A stretch of DNA of 64,000 bases from Solirubrobacter taibaiensis (GTDB lineage Bacteria; Actinomycetota; Thermoleophilia; Solirubrobacterales; Solirubrobacteraceae). A program made the position numbers and the translations under genes. Below, in pieces: positions 49,344 through 57,375 of this stretch. The first letter of the stretch is position 1. Each line of letters opens with the position of its first letter. Below the pieces are notes generated by a model. That model made no database searches, was not told the origin of the DNA, and saw only the letters and a list, made by a program, of their open reading frames with translations. The stretch covers positions 1-64,000 of the forward strand of contig JAPDDQ010000026.1 in NCBI GenBank assembly GCA_027587225.1, read 5' to 3'.

Positions 49344-49758
49344 GCCGGCGGCTTCCGAGCACGCTGAGATCCGGGCCGCCCTGCACGAACTCGTCGGCCG
49401 CTTCCTCGCGGACTACGAGCGCGCCGCGAACGCTCACGGGCTGACGCTCACGCAGGCGCGCGTACTCGGGTTCGCGGCCTGCGAGCCGCTCTCCCAGCGG
49501 CGGCTCGCGGAGCGCTTCGGCTGCGACCCGTCGAACATCAGCGTGATCGTGGATCGGCTCGTCGAGCGCGAGCTGGTCGAGCGCCGGCCGGATCCGGGTG
49601 ACGGGCGCGTGAAGTTGATCGCGGCCACGGACGCCGGCCGCGGGCTCGCGGACCGCTGCTGCCAGGACCGCGAGTGGCTCGGGCCCGCGCTCGACGGTCT
49701 CACGGCGGATGAGCTCGAGGCCGTCCGTGCGGGACTCACACTGCTCACGCGCGGGTGA
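49324..49758 (+). CDS. MarR-family transcriptional regulator
   Basis: A 144-aa winged-helix regulator. The recognition region is LSQRRLAERFGCDPSNISVIVDRLVERELVERRPDPGDGR (residues 57-96), and the dimer helices flank it, with TLTQARVLGFAACE before and LTADELEAVRAGLTLL after. MarR proteins are usually repressors released by small aromatic or oxidising compounds. It is co-translated with the LLM gene and probably binds the palindrome at 48315-48330. It may also influence the monooxygenase gene 16 bases downstream. Confidence 0.9.
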   Translation: MPPYALEPAASEHAEIRAALHELVGRFLADYERAANAHGLTLTQARVLGFAACEPLSQRRLAERFGCDPSNISVIVDRLVERELVERRPDPGDGRVKLIAATDAGRGLADRCCQDREWLGPALDGLTADELEAVRAGLTLLTRG

Positions 49759-49774
49759 CGCGACAATCCAGGCT

Positions 49775-51196
49775 GTGGAGCACCTCGACGTCGTGATCGT
49801 CGGCGCCGGTCTGAGTGGGATCGGCGCCGCCCACCATCTGCAGGACCGCCTGCCCGGGCTCTCCTACGCGATCCTCGAAGGCCGCGAGGCGATCGGCGGC
49901 ACGTGGGACCTGTTCCGTTACCCGGGCGTGCGCTCGGACTCGGACATGCAGACGCTCGGCTATCGCTTCAAGCCGTGGACGGACGAGAAGTCGCTCGCCG
50001 ATGGCCCGTCGATCCTCGAGTACGTGCGCGAGACCGCGCGCGAGGCCGGCATCGACCAGTACGTGCGGTACGGGCACCAGGTCCGCGGCGCCGCGTGGGC
50101 CGACGGGCGCTGGACGCTCGACATCGAAGGCCGCGAGCCGATCACGACCAGCTTCCTCTACGTGTGCGGCGGCTACTACCGCTACGACCAGGCGTATCTG
50201 CCGTCCTTCGACGACGCCGAGGCTTTCACGGGCGAGATCATCCATCCGCAGTTCTGGCCCGAGGACTTCGACTACACGGGCAAGCGCGTCGTCGTGATCG
50301 GCTCCGGCGCGACCGCGGTGACGATCGTGCCCGCGATGACCGACAAGGCCGCGCACGTGACGATGCTGCAGCGCTCGCCGACATACATCCTCTCGCTGCC
50401 CTCAAAGGACAAGCTCGGCAACGCGCTGCGCCGGTGGCTGGGGAACCGGCGCGGCTACCAGGTCACGCGCTGGAAGAACGTCGCCGTCTCGACGCTCGTC
50501 TACCAGCTCTCGCAGCGCTTCCCGAAGCTCATGCGCCGGCTGATCCGCAAGGGCGTGCTCGCCCAGGTCCCGGCCGGCTATCCCGTCGACACCCACTTCA
50601 ACCCGACGTACGGGCCGTGGGACCAGCGCCTGTGCCTCGTCCCTGACGGCGACCTGTTCCGAGCAATCAGCCGCGACAAGGCCTCGATCGTCACCGACCG
50701 CGTCGAGCGCTTCACGCCCACCGGTGTCGCGTTGGCCTCGGGCGAACACCTCGACGCCGACGTGATCATCACCGCCACCGGCCTGAACCTGCAGGCCTTC
50801 GGCGGCCTCGCGCTCACCGTCGACGGCGCGCCCGTGCATCTCCCGGACCACCTCGCCTACAAGGGCATGATGCTCTCCGACGTCCCGAACTTCGTGTTCA
50901 CGATCGGCTACACGAACGCGTCCTGGACGCTCAAAGCCGACCTCGTCGCCGAGTTCACCTGCCGCATCCTCGCCCACATGGGCCAGCACGGCTCCACGAC
51001 CGTCGTCGCGCACGACGCGGCGGGCGTCGAGCGCGCACCCCTGCTCGACTTCGAGGCCGGCTACGTCCAGCGCTCGCTGCACCTGTTCCCGCAGGCCGGC
51101 GCCGAGGCCCCGTGGCGGCTCGGCATGAGCTACGCGCAGGACGTCGTCACCCTGCGCCACGGCAAGCTCGACGACGGCGCGCTCCGCTTCTCATAG
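49775..51196 (+). CDS. FAD-dependent monooxygenase, Baeyer-Villiger / EthA-like
   Basis: A 473-aa class B flavoprotein. The first dinucleotide fold is VVIVGAGLSGIGAAHHL, the second VVVIGSGATAVTIVPAM, and between them lies FTGEIIHPQFWPEDF, the Baeyer-Villiger fingerprint F-x-G-x3-H-x3-W. DLFRYPGVRSDSDMQTLGY is also typical. It uses NADPH and oxygen to insert an oxygen atom next to a ketone or into sulphur compounds. GTG start at 49775 with GACAAT 7 bases upstream. Possibly part of the MarR-controlled detoxification unit. Confidence 0.88.
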   Translation: MEHLDVVIVGAGLSGIGAAHHLQDRLPGLSYAILEGREAIGGTWDLFRYPGVRSDSDMQTLGYRFKPWTDEKSLADGPSILEYVRETAREAGIDQYVRYGHQVRGAAWADGRWTLDIEGREPITTSFLYVCGGYYRYDQAYLPSFDDAEAFTGEIIHPQFWPEDFDYTGKRVVVIGSGATAVTIVPAMTDKAAHVTMLQRSPTYILSLPSKDKLGNALRRWLGNRRGYQVTRWKNVAVSTLVYQLSQRFPKLMRRLIRKGVLAQVPAGYPVDTHFNPTYGPWDQRLCLVPDGDLFRAISRDKASIVTDRVERFTPTGVALASGEHLDADVIITATGLNLQAFGGLALTVDGAPVHLPDHLAYKGMMLSDVPNFVFTIGYTNASWTLKADLVAEFTCRILAHMGQHGSTTVVAHDAAGVERAPLLDFEAGYVQRSLHLFPQAGAEAPWRLGMSYAQDVVTLRHGKLDDGALRFS

Positions 51197-51199
51197 AGT
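51194..51199 (+). promoter_or_regulatory. -10-like box before the Tm-1-like gene
   Basis: TAGAGT, overlapping the monooxygenase stop region and 9 bases before the GTG at 51209. Suggests an independent start for the Tm-1 pair. Confidence 0.35.
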
Positions 51200-51208
51200 C
51201 CGCGGCCT

Positions 51209-52378
51209 GTGGCCGTTTTGCTGATCGGCACCCTCGACACCAAGGGGGAGGAGCTCGCGTTCCTGCGTTCGCGGCTGCGCCAGGCCGGGGTGGAGGTGCT
51301 GCTGGCCGATGTCGGCACCGGCGGGCCGCCCACGGTGCAGCCCGACATCACGCGCGAGGAGATCAGCGATCGCGACGCGAGTGATCGTGGCGCGGCGGTG
51401 CGCGCGATGGCCGAGGGCGCGGCACGGCTGGCCAAGCGGTTGCACCGTGAGGGCGCGATCGATGGCGTGCTCGGAGCGGGCGGGTCCGGGAACACCGCGA
51501 TCGCCACCGCGGCGATGCGGGCGCTGCCGGTCGGGGTGCCGAAGCTGATGGTGTCGACGATGTCGGCGGGCGACACGCGCGACTACGTCGGCGGCACCGA
51601 CGTCACGCTGATGGCGTCGGTCACGGACGTTGCCGGGCTGAACTCGATCAGCGCGCAGATCCTCGCGAACGCCGCGGGGGCGATGGCAGGGATGGTGGGC
51701 GCGCCGCCGATCGAGCCGCACGGCACGAAGCCGCTCATCGGGGCGACGATGTTCGGCGTCACGACGCCGTGCGTGGACCACGCGCGCAAGCGCCTCGAAG
51801 CCAGCGGCCACGAAGTCCTCGTGTTCCACGCCACCGGCACCGGGGGCCGCGCGATGGAGGCGCTCGTGGAGTCCGGCTTCCTCGCGGGCGTGCTCGACGT
51901 CACCACCACCGAGCTCGCCGACGACCTCGTGGGCGGCGTGCTCACCGCGGGCCCGGACCGCCTGCTGGCCGCGGGCAAGGTGGGGATCCCGCAGGTGGTG
52001 TCCCTGGGCGCGCTCGACATGGTCAACTTCGGCGCGCGCGCCACGGTGCCGCCGCAGTTCGAGCAACGCACCCTGTGCGAGCACAACCCGTCCGTGACAC
52101 TGATGCGGACCACCCCGGACGAGTGTGCGGAGCTCGGCGCGCGGATCGCGCGCAAGCTCGCTGCCGCCACCGGACCCACCACGCTCTTCCTGCCGCTCCG
52201 CGGCCTGTCGCTGCTCGACTCCCCCGGGCAGCCGTTCCACGATCCGGAGGCGGACGCGGCGCTCTTTCGAGCGCTGCGCACCGTCGACGGCGACGTCGAG
52301 GTGATCGAGATGGACTGCAGCATCAACGACCCGGCCTTCGCGGAGGCGATGGCCGACAAGCTCCTCGCGCTGCTGTGA
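51209..52378 (+). CDS. Tm-1-like ATP-binding domain protein (UPF0261)
   Basis: 389 aa, matching UPF0261 proteins: LLIGTLDTKGEELAFLR at the start, VLGAGGSGNTAIATAAMRAL, LMVSTMSAGDTRDYVGGTDVTLM, GATMFGVTTPCVDHAR, LVFHATGTGGRAMEALV and LFLPLRGLSLLDSPGQPFHDPEAD. It is the bacterial counterpart of the N-terminal half of the plant virus-resistance protein Tm-1, which binds ATP. The bacterial function is not established. Its stop overlaps the GTG of the next gene, whose product corresponds to the C-terminal half of Tm-1, so the two probably form one complex. Confidence 0.88.
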   Translation: MAVLLIGTLDTKGEELAFLRSRLRQAGVEVLLADVGTGGPPTVQPDITREEISDRDASDRGAAVRAMAEGAARLAKRLHREGAIDGVLGAGGSGNTAIATAAMRALPVGVPKLMVSTMSAGDTRDYVGGTDVTLMASVTDVAGLNSISAQILANAAGAMAGMVGAPPIEPHGTKPLIGATMFGVTTPCVDHARKRLEASGHEVLVFHATGTGGRAMEALVESGFLAGVLDVTTTELADDLVGGVLTAGPDRLLAAGKVGIPQVVSLGALDMVNFGARATVPPQFEQRTLCEHNPSVTLMRTTPDECAELGARIARKLAAATGPTTLFLPLRGLSLLDSPGQPFHDPEADAALFRALRTVDGDVEVIEMDCSINDPAFAEAMADKLLALL

Positions 52379-53196
52379 CGGGCGAGGAGGCACGGGCGCG
52401 CCTGCGGGCGACCCTCCGACGCGGCGGCGTGATCATCGGCTCCGGGGCGGGCACGGGCCTGTCGGCCAAGTGCGCGGAGGACGGCGGCGCGGACCTGATC
52501 ATCATTTACAACTCGGGCCGCTACCGGATGGCGGGCCGCGGCTCGCTCGCCGGCCTGATGCCCTACGGCGACGCGAACGCGATCGTGCTCGAGATGGCGC
52601 GCGAGGTCATCCCGATCGTCAAGGACACGCCGGTGCTCGCCGGCGTCTGCGGGACGGACCCGTTCCGCTCCATGGACCGCTTCCTCACCACCATCGAGGA
52701 AGAGGGCTTCGCGGGCGTGCAGAACTTCCCCACCGTCGGCCTGATCGACGGCACGTTCCGGGCCAACCTGGAGGAGACCGGCATGGGCTTCGGGCTCGAG
52801 GTGGAGATGATCGCCACCGCCGCGAGCATGGGCCTGCTGACCGCGCCGTACGTGTTCGACCCCGGCCAGGCGACCGCGATGGCCGAAGCTGGGGCCGACG
52901 TGCTCGTCCCGCACATGGGCCTGACCACCAACGGCTCGATCGGCGCGCGCACGGCCAAGACGCTCGACGAGTGCGTCAAAGACATCCAGGCCATGCGCGA
53001 CGCGGCGGTGGAGGTCAACCCGAACATCATCGTGCTCTGCCACGGTGGCCCGCTCGCCGAGCCCGAGGACGCCCAGTACGTGCTCGACCACACCGACGGC
53101 ATCGCGGGCTTCTTCGGCGCGTCTTCGACCGAGCGCCTGCCCGTCGAGAAGGCGCTCACCGACAACATGCGCCGCTTCAAGGCGTTGACTGCGTGA
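52375..53196 (+). CDS. TIM-barrel protein of the PEP-hydrolase/Tm-1 C-terminal family, copy A
   Basis: A 273-aa barrel: GGVIIGSGAGTGLSAKCAE, GADLIIIYNSGRYRMAGRGS, MPYGDANAIVLEMAREVIPI, VLAGVCGTDPFRSM, GVQNFPTVGLIDGTFR and IVLCHGGPLAEPEDAQYVL. The family was annotated as phosphoenolpyruvate hydrolase-like, and the barrel ends carry typical phosphate or metal sites. It corresponds to the second half of plant Tm-1. GTG start overlapping the UPF0261 stop. It converges by 20 bases with a second copy of the same family on the minus strand. Confidence 0.88.
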   Translation: MTGEEARARLRATLRRGGVIIGSGAGTGLSAKCAEDGGADLIIIYNSGRYRMAGRGSLAGLMPYGDANAIVLEMAREVIPIVKDTPVLAGVCGTDPFRSMDRFLTTIEEEGFAGVQNFPTVGLIDGTFRANLEETGMGFGLEVEMIATAASMGLLTAPYVFDPGQATAMAEAGADVLVPHMGLTTNGSIGARTAKTLDECVKDIQAMRDAAVEVNPNIIVLCHGGPLAEPEDAQYVLDHTDGIAGFFGASSTERLPVEKALTDNMRRFKALTA

Positions 53197-54031
53197 GCCC
53201 GATCGGGATCGCCTTGAACTGCTCCGTGGTCGAGGACAGCGCTTCCTCCACCGGCAACCGCTCCACGCTCGAAGCGCCGACGAACCCGACCGCCCCCGTG
53301 CGGCTCATCACGTAGGCCGCGTCGTCCGGGGTCGCGATCGGCCCGCCATGACAGAGCACCAGGACGTCGGGCTGCTGCGTCACCGCCGCGGCCCCGATCG
53401 CCTGCACCTGCTCGCACGCCACGTCCAAGGACATCGCCTCCTCGGCGCTCATGCCTATGCTGCCGCCGACCGTCAGGCCCATGTGCGCGATCACCGCGTC
53501 CGCGCCCGCCGCGGCCATCGCCGCCGCCTCCTGCGGCGTGAACACGTAGACGATCGTGAACAGCCCGAGCTCGTGCGCGGTGGCGATCATCGCCACCTCG
53601 CGGGCGAAGCCCAGGTCGGAGGCCTCCAGCTCACGCCGGATCCGGCCGTCGAACAGGCCCACCGTCGGGAAGTTGTTCACGCCCGAGAACCCGGCCTCGC
53701 TCACCTGCCCGAGGAAGCGGCGCATCACGCGCGTCGGGTCGGTGCCGTTGACCCCCGCGATCACCGGCGTGCGCTGGACGACGGGCAGGATCTCGCGCTC
53801 GCCCATCTCCATCACGATCGCGTTCGCGTCACCGAGCGCGAGCAGCCCGCACATCGAGCTGTGCCCGGCCATCCGGAAACGGCCGGAGTTGTAGACGATC
53901 ACGAGATCGGCGCCGCCGCGCTCGATGAACTTCGCGGAGATCCCCGTGCCCGCGCCGGCGCACACGATCGCCTGCTTTCGGTCGATTTGGCTTTGCAGGC
54001 GACTAATGACCTGCTGCCGGGTGAACTGCAT
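53177..54031 (-). CDS. TIM-barrel protein of the PEP-hydrolase/Tm-1 C-terminal family, copy B
   Basis: 284 aa, a paralogue of the preceding protein with the same landmarks: IVCAGAGTGISAKFIERGGADLVIVYNSGRFRMAGH, LALGDANAIVMEMGEREILPVV, GVNGTDPTRVMRRFLG, GVNNFPTVGLFDGRIRREL, LCHGGPIATPDDAAYVM. The ATG at 54031 follows a good GGGGAGAGG ribosome site; the open frame reaches far upstream antisense to the ROK gene and should not be used. It is transcribed divergently from the ROK regulator, so it is probably its target. Confidence 0.85.
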   Translation of the reverse strand: MQFTRQQVISRLQSQIDRKQAIVCAGAGTGISAKFIERGGADLVIVYNSGRFRMAGHSSMCGLLALGDANAIVMEMGEREILPVVQRTPVIAGVNGTDPTRVMRRFLGQVSEAGFSGVNNFPTVGLFDGRIRRELEASDLGFAREVAMIATAHELGLFTIVYVFTPQEAAAMAAAGADAVIAHMGLTVGGSIGMSAEEAMSLDVACEQVQAIGAAAVTQQPDVLVLCHGGPIATPDDAAYVMSRTGAVGFVGASSVERLPVEEALSSTTEQFKAIPIGLTQSTP

Positions 54032-54108
54032 CCAGCGCCTCTCCCCAATTTCGTCGACAAGCAACGTAAATATACCGATGATGCAAGTTATCCGCTGTGT
54101 CAACGACG

Positions 54109-54114
54109 TATAGT
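54109..54114 (+). promoter_or_regulatory. -10-like box of the ROK regulator in an AT-rich divergent region
   Basis: TATAGT sits 10 bases before a GTG at 54125. The 93 bases between the two divergent genes (54032-54124) are clearly richer in A and T than anything nearby and contain TTGACA on the minus strand (54097-54102) and TATAC stretches. They probably hold both promoters and the ROK operator. Confidence 0.4.
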
Positions 54115-54124
54115 GGGCGTACAA

Positions 54125-55291
54125 GTGGCAGTTCCGTCGACAGTTCGGCTCGCGCGCACCGGTGAGGTCCTGGACCTGCTGCGGCGCGGCGGAGCGGAGA
54201 CGACGGCCGACCTCGCGGCCGAGATGAGCGTCGCTCGCTCGACGGTCACGGAGCGGCTCGAGGTGCTCTTTCAGCACGGCCTGATCGTGACCGTGGGGGA
54301 GACGAGCGGCGCGCGCGGGCGCCCCGCTTCCCGGCTCGCGTTCAACGCCGCCGCGGGTGTGACCTTGGCCGCCCAGGTGGGCATGAGCGGCGTGCTGATG
54401 GCCGTCACCGACCTCGCCGCCGAAGTGCTCTGGTACCGCAAGGTGGACCTCGACGTGTCCAAGGGGCCGGAGGAGCTGCTGCGCGTCCTGGACGCGCACT
54501 TCGGTGAGGCGCTGCAGGAGCTCGGCCCGCGCGCAGGCCGCCTGTACGGCATGGGCATCGGCCTGGCCGGCGACCTCGAGATCGCCGGGACCGCGGTGTC
54601 CTGGCGCGCCTTCCCGCTCACCGACCGTCTGCGCGCGCGGTTTGAGTGCCCGGTGCTCGTAGACCGCGACGTGAACTTCCTCGCGCTCGGCGAGCACCGC
54701 ACCTCGTGGCCCGAAGCGCGCGTGTTCCTGTGCCTGAAGGTCGGCACGGTGATCGCCTGCGGGCTGATCATCGACGGCCAGGTGGTCCGTGGCGCCACGG
54801 GCTTGCTCGGCGAGGTCGGCCACACCAAGGTCGCCGGCCAGGACGCGCCGTGCACGTGCGGGAGCAGCGGCTGCCTCAACACCGTCGCCAGCGGCACCGC
54901 GCTCGCGGCTCAGCTGCGCGAGAGCGGGTTCGACGTCCACACCGCGCGCGAGGTGTCCGAGCTCGCCGACCGCGGTGTGCTCGAGGCCGTCCAGGCCGTG
55001 CGCGCGGCCGGCCGCCAGATCGGCGAGGTGATGGCCGCCGCCATCAACCTGCTCAACCCTGACGTGATCGCCGTCTGGGGCTACCTCGTGGACACCGGCG
55101 ACCAGTTCCTGGCCGGGATGCAGGAGGCGATCTACAAGACCGCGCTGCCCGCGAGCGCCCGCGCCGTCTCCCTTGCGCGCCCGCCGCACGGCGACGACGC
55201 CGGCCTCCGTGGCGCCGCGCTCACGGTCATTGACTACACGCTGAGCCCCGAAGCAATCGATGCCTTTGTCGCCGAATCAATGGCGCATTAG
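54125..55291 (+). CDS. ROK-family transcriptional regulator
   Basis: A 388-aa ROK regulator. The N-terminal winged helix is TADLAAEMSVARSTVTERLEVLFQHGLI. The kinase-like domain follows with GMGIGLAGDLEIAGTAV, VLVDRDVNFLALGEH, CLKVGTVIACGLIIDGQVV and the zinc motif GEVGHTKVAGQDAPCTCGSSGCLNT. Such proteins repress sugar genes and are released by sugars or phosphorylated sugars. The ATP-binding DxGxT-type loop is poorly kept, as in regulators without kinase activity. GTG at 54113 is the alternative start. It likely governs the flanking Tm-1-type barrel and the catabolic operon downstream. Confidence 0.88.
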   Translation: MAVPSTVRLARTGEVLDLLRRGGAETTADLAAEMSVARSTVTERLEVLFQHGLIVTVGETSGARGRPASRLAFNAAAGVTLAAQVGMSGVLMAVTDLAAEVLWYRKVDLDVSKGPEELLRVLDAHFGEALQELGPRAGRLYGMGIGLAGDLEIAGTAVSWRAFPLTDRLRARFECPVLVDRDVNFLALGEHRTSWPEARVFLCLKVGTVIACGLIIDGQVVRGATGLLGEVGHTKVAGQDAPCTCGSSGCLNTVASGTALAAQLRESGFDVHTAREVSELADRGVLEAVQAVRAAGRQIGEVMAAAINLLNPDVIAVWGYLVDTGDQFLAGMQEAIYKTALPASARAVSLARPPHGDDAGLRGAALTVIDYTLSPEAIDAFVAESMAH

Positions 55292-55312
55292 ATCGACGAT
55301 CCACAAAAAGAG

Positions 55313-55340
55313 TTGCGCGGCCGCGTTTAATCTGTAGGCT
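55313..55340 (+). promoter_or_regulatory. Promoter of the isomerase-dehydrogenase-Liv operon
   Basis: TTGCGC (55313-55318), 16 bases, TAGGCT (55335-55340). A purine-rich ribosome site (GAGGAGAGGAGAGG) follows before the ATG at 55369. The gap between the ROK stop and this start is 77 bases and relatively AT-rich. Confidence 0.45.
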
Positions 55341-55368
55341 CCCCCTCGGAACGAGGAGAGGAGAGGCG

Positions 55369-56229
55369 ATGAACCCTCTGGGCGCATCGACATGGATCTG
55401 GACGTCCCCGTTCGGGGATGAATCGCTCGAATTGGTTGTTCGAGCCAAGCAATTCGGCTTCGACGTGCTGGAGATCGCCGTGGAGGACCCGGACCGCATC
55501 ACGGGGTCGCTCCTGCGCGAGGCCGGCGAGCAGGCCGGCATGACCTTCACGGTGTGCGGGGCGTTCGGGCCCGACCGTGATCTGTCGCACGACGACGCGG
55601 CCATCCGCGCGATCGGGATCGAGTACGTCAAGCGCTGCGTGGACCTCGCGGTCGAGCTCGGCGCGCCGCACTTCGTCGGCCCGATGTACTCGGCGGTCGG
55701 CAAGACGCGGCTGCTGGACCCGCTCGAGCGCGGCGCCCAGCGCGCGCTCGCCGTAGAGAGCCTGAAGGTCGTCGCCGACTACGCGGGCGAGCGCAACGTC
55801 GCCCTCGGCGTCGAGCCGCTCAACCGCTTCGAGACCGACCTCGTCAACACGGCCGAGCAGGCGCTCGAGCTGATCGACCTCGTCGGCTCGCCGAGCCTCG
55901 GCGTGCTGCTCGACAGCTTCCACATGAACATCGACGAGAAGTCGCTCGGCGACGCCGTCCGGCTCGTCGGCGGCCACTTGCTGCAGGTCCACACGTGCGA
56001 GAACGACCGCGGCACGCCCGGCACCGGCCACGTGCAGTGGACCGAGCTGTTCGCCGCGCTGCGCGACATCGACTTCGACGGCCCGCTCGTGATCGAGTCC
56101 TTCACCCCGGCGGTCAAGGAGATCGCCAAGGCCGTGAGCCTGTGGCGCCCGCTCGACGCCGAGCCGGATGAGCTTGCCCGCCGCGGAGCGGCCTTCCTGC
56201 GTGCGTCGCTGACCCCCGTCGTGGCCTGA
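55369..56229 (+). CDS. Sugar phosphate isomerase/epimerase (TIM barrel, tagatose 3-epimerase-like)
   Basis: A 286-aa AP-endonuclease-2-type barrel. The metal site residues can be proposed: Glu in LGVEPLNRFETD, Asp in GVLLDSFHMNID, His in LLQVHTCENDR and Glu in PLVIESFTP, the pattern of D-tagatose 3-epimerase and D-psicose 3-epimerase. It should interconvert ketoses or related sugars in the cytoplasm. First gene of the operon, with a strong ribosome site, 15 bases before a dehydrogenase gene. Substrate unknown. Confidence 0.85.
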   Translation: MNPLGASTWIWTSPFGDESLELVVRAKQFGFDVLEIAVEDPDRITGSLLREAGEQAGMTFTVCGAFGPDRDLSHDDAAIRAIGIEYVKRCVDLAVELGAPHFVGPMYSAVGKTRLLDPLERGAQRALAVESLKVVADYAGERNVALGVEPLNRFETDLVNTAEQALELIDLVGSPSLGVLLDSFHMNIDEKSLGDAVRLVGGHLLQVHTCENDRGTPGTGHVQWTELFAALRDIDFDGPLVIESFTPAVKEIAKAVSLWRPLDAEPDELARRGAAFLRASLTPVVA

Positions 56230-56244
56230 AGCCAAGGAGCAGTT

Positions 56245-57375
56245 GTGATTCGAGTCGCCATGATCGGCCTCGGCTTCGGCGCCGAGTTCATCCCGATCTA
56301 CCAGCAGCACCCTGACGCCGAGCTCACGGCCATCTGCCGCCGTGACCAGGCGGGCCTGGACGAAGTGGGCGACCACTTCGGCGTCGCCAAGCGCTACACG
56401 GACTACCGCGAGCTGCTGCAGGACCCCGACATCGACGCGGTCCACATCAACTCGCCGATCCCAGACCACGCGTGGATGACGCTCGAGGCGCTCGAGGCCG
56501 GCAAGCACGTCGCGTGCACGGTGCCGATGGCAACGAGCATCGAGGACTGCAAGCGGATCGTCGAGGCGGTCGAGCGGACCGGCCTGAAGTACATGATGAT
56601 GGAGACGGTCGTCTACGCCCGCGAGTACCTGTTCATCAAGGACCTGTACGACACGGGGGACCTGGGCAAGCTGCAGTTCCTGCAGGCGAGCCACATGCAG
56701 GACATGGACGGCTGGCCCGACTACTGGCCCGGCCTGCCGCCGATGTGGTACGCGACGCACTGCGTCGGCCCGATGCTGGCGCTCACCGATGCGGCCGCCG
56801 AAGTGGTCTCCTGCTTCGGCTCCGGCACCATCCGCGAGGACTTGATCGAGCACTACGGCTCGCCGTTCGCCGTAGAGTCCGCGCACATCAAGCTGCAGGA
56901 CTCCGACGTCTCCGCGCGCATCTACCGCAGCCTGTTCGACGTCGCCCGCCAGTACCGCGAGAGCATCGACGTGTACGGCTCCAAGCAGGCGTTCGAGTGG
57001 ACGTTGGTCGAGGGCGGCAAGCACGTGCTGCACACGGCCAAGCGCCCCGAGCCGGAGATCCCCGAGGAGATCGACGTGCCGGACTTCGCGCACCGCCTGC
57101 CGGAGCCGATCCAGCGCTTCACGACCAAGGGCGTCTACGACGACGAGGAGACGCACCTCTCCTTCACCCAGGGCGCCGGCCACGGCGGCTCGCACCCGCA
57201 CCTGGTGCACGAGTTCGTCTCCGCCCTCACCGAGGTCCGCGAGCCGTTCCCGAACGCCCGCCGCTCGGCCAACTGGACGTGCGTGGGCCTGTGCGCGCAC
57301 GAGTCCGCGCTCAAGGGCGGCGAGCTCGTCCGCCTGCCCGACTTCACGCTGCGGCCGGAGGCCGTCGCGGGCTGA
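56245..57375 (+). CDS. Gfo/Idh/MocA-family oxidoreductase
   Basis: A 376-aa dehydrogenase. The Rossmann start is RVAMIGLGFGAEFIPIY, DIDAVHINSPIPDHAWMTLEALEAGKHVACTVPMA carries the conserved EKP-like region (here TVPMA in place of the usual E-K-P, so the catalytic Lys of that motif is missing), and HCVGPMLALTDAA provides a His typical of the second domain. It probably uses NAD(P) on a sugar or cyclitol. A GTG start at 56245 has an AAGGAG ribosome site. The stop overlaps livH by one base. The replaced motif raises the chance of an unusual mechanism. Confidence 0.85.
   Translation: MIRVAMIGLGFGAEFIPIYQQHPDAELTAICRRDQAGLDEVGDHFGVAKRYTDYRELLQDPDIDAVHINSPIPDHAWMTLEALEAGKHVACTVPMATSIEDCKRIVEAVERTGLKYMMMETVVYAREYLFIKDLYDTGDLGKLQFLQASHMQDMDGWPDYWPGLPPMWYATHCVGPMLALTDAAAEVVSCFGSGTIREDLIEHYGSPFAVESAHIKLQDSDVSARIYRSLFDVARQYRESIDVYGSKQAFEWTLVEGGKHVLHTAKRPEPEIPEEIDVPDFAHRLPEPIQRFTTKGVYDDEETHLSFTQGAGHGGSHPHLVHEFVSALTEVREPFPNARRSANWTCVGLCAHESALKGGELVRLPDFTLRPEAVAG

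Noticed and set aside
54032..55189. Upstream extension of the copy B barrel gene to a 670-aa protein
   Set aside because: The extension is antisense to the ROK regulator. The ATG at 54031 with a good ribosome site matches the family length.
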